From Dreissena polymorpha (Eukaryota > Mollusca > Bivalvia > Myida > Dreissenidae): DNA of 64,000 nt. The position numbers and the translations under genes are program-made. The stretch is taken from positions 66,518,798 to 66,582,797 of the forward strand of contig NC_068366.1 in assembly GCF_020536995.1 (NCBI RefSeq), given 5' to 3'. Of this stretch, positions 60,833 through 64,000 are shown one piece after another. The notes beneath the pieces are model-generated. The model was not told the DNA's origin. It worked only from the letters and a program-made list of their open reading frames with translations, and did not search any database. Positions within the stretch are counted from its first letter, which is position 1, and each line of letters begins with the position of its first letter.

Positions 60833-61123
60833 CTTTAACACGCAGCTCCATGACTTTAGAGGCATTGTTCGGTTCAATGTTGTTTTCCGCAACACATGAG
60901 TATAAGCCAGCGTCATCGTAGGTGAGATCGAAGATGATGAGTTTCCCTGTAGTGATTTCCTCATATTCACTGAAGTGTAGCCTGACAGTTGTGTTTAGCT
61001 CCTTGCCATCCTTGTACCACTTCATGGTAGGCTTCGGGAAGCCTGTGGCTTTACACTTGAGCTCCAGTTTGTCACCCTCCACCATGTTCTTGCTGTTGTC
61101 GCTGGATACGATCACAGGGCCAC
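60833..61123 (-). CDS. BSG: Basigin-like gene: membrane-proximal immunoglobulin domain exon
   Basis: The acceptor TGTTGCAG ends at 61124 and the donor GTAAG starts at 60832. The exon is 291 bases and phase 1-1. It encodes GPVIVSSDNSKNMVEGDKLE, then LKCKATGFPKPTMKWYKDGK, an LIIFDLTYDDAGLYSCVAEN segment and SKVMELRVK. It is one complete I/C2-type Ig domain with the Cys pair (KCKA, YSCV), the core Trp (KWYKDG) and the DxGxYxC motif. NTT and NAS are possible N-glycosylation sites. It joins in phase to the transmembrane exon, as in basigin. Upstream Ig and signal exons must lie beyond 64000. Confidence 0.9.
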
Positions 61124-61406
61124 CTGCAACAATGGCCAGTTTAACCCTTTACCAATCATAAACGCATTTTGACCCATTTGAAGTGCCTAACAAAATAAGA
61201 ATAAAGACTTCTTACTAGATTCAACTTTAAAGCCTTCATTTCCAACCCTTAGTTACTTTTAAGCAGCAAACGGAATAAACCCTGCACAGACTGCAAAATA
61301 CTTGCAGACTGTTCTAGTTTTATGCTGATTGCATATATCCATGTTCAATCTGCTTCTGAGTGGGAAGGGTTAACAGTCAACTGACATGTATGAAGCACCA
61401 GTGTTT

Positions 61407-61502
61407 TTTTTTCAGCATTTGGACGGGTCCGGTAAACGGACCAGTTCCCAATGACCTACGGACCCGTTCCCAAAATGAACCGGACCCGTCCCAATTGCTG
61501 AA
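61407..61502. repeat. Short foldback, ~95 bp
   Basis: TTCAGCATTTGGACGGGTCC and AACCGGACCCGTCCCAATTG then CTGAA form a near-complete inverted pair, with GACCxGTTCCCAA repeats in the loop. It lies in the basigin-like intron. From 61503 to 62085 I see nothing further. Confidence 0.7.
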
Positions 61503-62085
61503 TAAATACAAAAAATTCCAATCGCAATCGAGTAAACAATCTCCGAAAACCCCAACTTGACTTATTTCGAGACCATTTTAAGTTTCCTCCGATTTGACTT
61601 CTCAATCAATGACTGGGTTAAACATTTAATGTAACATTCGTACATTAATTACATCTATGTTATCACAGACTACCCTATGAGCGACTAGAGTGATAATTTC
61701 ATTCTAAGGCCCGTGATTTCACCCTACGAGCCCAGACAAGCGAAGATCAAGTCACCCGATTTGTTTATTAAGCAAGACCGAAAAAGCTAAAATCAAGCCG
61801 CGCGATTATGTTTATTAAAGCGTGCTACCGCCTGCAAGTGATAAGCAAGTTTATTGTTTGTTTATTTGTTTATATAACGGTTGCACAATTCACCCCCCGC
61901 ACGGATCGCTAATTGATTGTTACAAAGCAGTCGCTTAATATTGGTTGCTTTAACAATATACTCGTGCCTCTTTGCGCATGCCGTAAATTGTCTAATGATT
62001 ACGTGATAATTGACTGACCATATATTATATATTGCAGGTTTTTGGCAGACGGCACGGTTATAAGAAGTCAGAAAAAATATGAAAG

Positions 62086-62812
62086 AACAAGAGTTGAGTT
62101 CGTCAGAAACACAATGCCCCCTATTGCGCCGCTTTGAAATTATTATTTTTAGACTTTTGACCTTGAAGGATGACCTTGACCTTGAACTTCCACCACTCAA
62201 AATGTGCAGCTTCATGAGGACGCGGCTTTGAATTTATTTATTTTTACCTTTGACCTTGAAAGGATGACCTTGACTTTGAAAGATGACCTTGACCTTCCAC
62301 CACTCAAAATGTGCAGCTTCTTGATAACGCCGCTTTGAAATGCTTTTATTTTTTTTAACTTTGACCTTGAAGATGACCTTGACTTTGAAGGATGACCTTG
62401 ACCTTAAACTACCACCACTCAAAATGTGCAGCTTCATGAGAACACCGCTTTGATTTATTTTTTTGACCTTTGACCTTGAAGGCTGACCTTGACCTTAAAG
62501 GCTAACGCTGCTTTGAAATTATTATTTTTTTATTTTTATTGACATTTGACTTTGAAGGATGACCTTGACCTTGAACTTCCACCTCTCAAAATGTGCAGCT
62601 TCATGAGATACACATGCATGCCAAAAATCAAGTTGCTATCTTCAATATTGAAAAAGTTATGGCCAATGTTAAAGTTTTCGGACAGACAGACGCCATATAT
62701 TTGACATTTGACCTTGAAGGATGACCTTGACCTTCACCTTTCACCACTCAAAATGTTCAGCTTCATGAGATACACATGCATGCCAAATATCAAGTTGCTA
62801 TCTTCAATAGTG
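62086..62812 (-). mobile_element. 8764-type element, irregular copy, truncated
   Basis: On the minus strand it ends CAACTCTTGTT at 62086. Inside, short irregular monomers alternate a CCGCTTTGAAATTATTATTT block with GACCTTGAAGGATGACC and CCACTCAAAATGTGCAGC. It has no hairpin end before the next element starts, so the opposite end is missing. The monomers are shorter than in other copies. Confidence 0.65.
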
Positions 62813-63330
62813 AACAAGATGTGTTTGAGAAACACAGTGTCCCCCTATATGACGTTTGACCTTGAAGGATGACCTTGACCTTGACCTTTCACCACTCAAA
62901 ATGTGCAGCTCCATGAGATACACATGCATGCCAAATATCAAGTTGCTATCTTCAATATTGCAAAAGGATTCATAAAATAAGCGATTTGGGCCACATATAT
63001 TTGACCTCTGACCTTGAAGGATGACCTTGACCTTTCACCACTCAAAATGTGCAGCTCCATGAGATACACATGCATGCCAAATATGAAGTTGCTGTCTTCA
63101 ATATTGCAAAAGTATTCATAAAATGAGCGATTTTGGCCACATATATTGACCTCTGAATCTAAAGGATGACCTTGACCTTGGCCTTTCATCACTCAAAATG
63201 TGCAGCTTCATGAGATACACATGCATGCCAAATATGAAGTTGCTATCTTCAACATAGCAAAAGTTATTGCAAAATGTTAAAGTTGGCGCAAACCAACCAA
63301 CAGACAAACCAACAGACAGGGCAAAAACAA
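62813..63330 (-). mobile_element. 8764-type element, truncated before the hairpin
   Basis: On the minus strand it ends TTTCTCAAACACATCTTGTT at 62813. Three monomers are present, then the GCAAACCAACCAACAGACAA microrepeat and GCAAAAACA, where the hairpin end should follow but does not. From 63331 to 64000 I see no feature; this is presumably intron of the basigin-like gene. Confidence 0.7.
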
Positions 63331-64000
63331 ATGTTTGTTAAATCCAGTTAATGCTTTCTCCATTATTGAATCGTCATTACTTGCAATTTGAATCGCCAGC
63401 TTTGAATTGAACGCGGGTTGAATGTTAAGTCCGTCATTTACAATATCAAAGGTCAGGACGCAGCAATTTAATTCTACTTGGATAATTGATATCGAGAAAA
63501 TGTGTTTTCTCAATGTTTATGTGTAGTATTATTACTTGTTAGTATAAAAAATGAACTGTGATTCCAGTTTATAGAAGATGGGTGATACTCGTAATTATCG
63601 GTGGATTAACGACTGACAAAACTCGCTGGATTTAGATCTACTATTGGATCTACGTAATTAATAGACCTTTGATCAATATGGTTTTTACTTTAATTAATTT
63701 TGCCGACTTTCTTTAATCGTGCTGTCTGAAAAGTCTGCAAAAAACCCTGCAATTTTTGGATGGTCAATCAATTATCACGTAACCACTGCTGCTAATTACA
63801 CAGTTAGTGGGCACGCACTATTTAGACGGTGACATGTGTATTGGAAGAGATGAGATAAGATAAACAACGCCCGGGGTATTCCCTCGATTATAGACCGAGT
63901 ATCAAATACTGAAACATTAATTTCAATTAGGAGCACAGCGGGATTTATTACCATGGAACTCGAGATGTTAACTGACTGACGCACGGGTCAAATTTTCGAC

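Overview
The window looks like nuclear DNA of a bivalve mollusc, plausibly a dreissenid. It is AT-rich and gene-poor, with short exons in very long introns. It carries bivalve-style arrays of 140-170 bp repeats rich in AGGTCA half-sites, a secreted C1q-domain gene, and a copy of a P-loop protein family that is large in bivalves. No bacterial features (operons, ribosome binding sites, CRISPR) are present.

Layout. (1) 1-5.4 kb: the last two coding exons (+) and probable 3' UTR of an unidentified gene, with a MITE in its 5' part and a tandem-repeat element in the last intron. (2) 5.4-18 kb: intergenic DNA made of four tandem-repeat elements, a broken mobile-element protein, a LINE 3' fragment and a TTTTTCGTACCC minisatellite. 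(3) 18.5-39.8 kb: one + strand gene, assembled here from five exons that all keep phase 1: signal peptide, two thrombospondin type-1 repeats and a C-terminal C1q domain. Its introns hold a long foldback element, a TTAA-flanked transposon, a LINE fragment and a young Ty3/Gypsy LTR retrotransposon of 9.7 kb. (4) 41.6-48.4 kb: a jumble of inverted repeats and MITEs, including a TTAA-flanked element carrying a tRNA-Ser-like sequence. (5) 48.8-50.4 kb: a decayed AIG1/GIMAP-like P-loop gene. (6) 52-53.3 kb: an ATG microsatellite and a tandem-repeat element. (7) 57-61.1 kb: the last three coding exons (- strand) of a basigin/neuroplastin-type immunoglobulin-superfamily gene, whose 5' part lies beyond the right edge. 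(8) 58-63.3 kb: more tandem-repeat elements in that gene's introns.

The strongest new signals are these. At least nine interspersed elements have different central tandem monomers but the same ends: a 5' TTTTTA and a 3' CTCTTGTT or CATCTTGTT. Two of them are nested inside others at T-tracts. This suggests one mobile class, possibly Helentron-like, that mobilises different minisatellites. A 381 bp transposon in the basigin-like gene has duplicated the splice donor GTAAG as its target site duplication. A TTAA-flanked DNA element contains a pol III tRNA-Ser-like unit. One array shows a five-monomer higher-order repeat. All identifications come from reading motifs, frames and splice signals; no database search was run.
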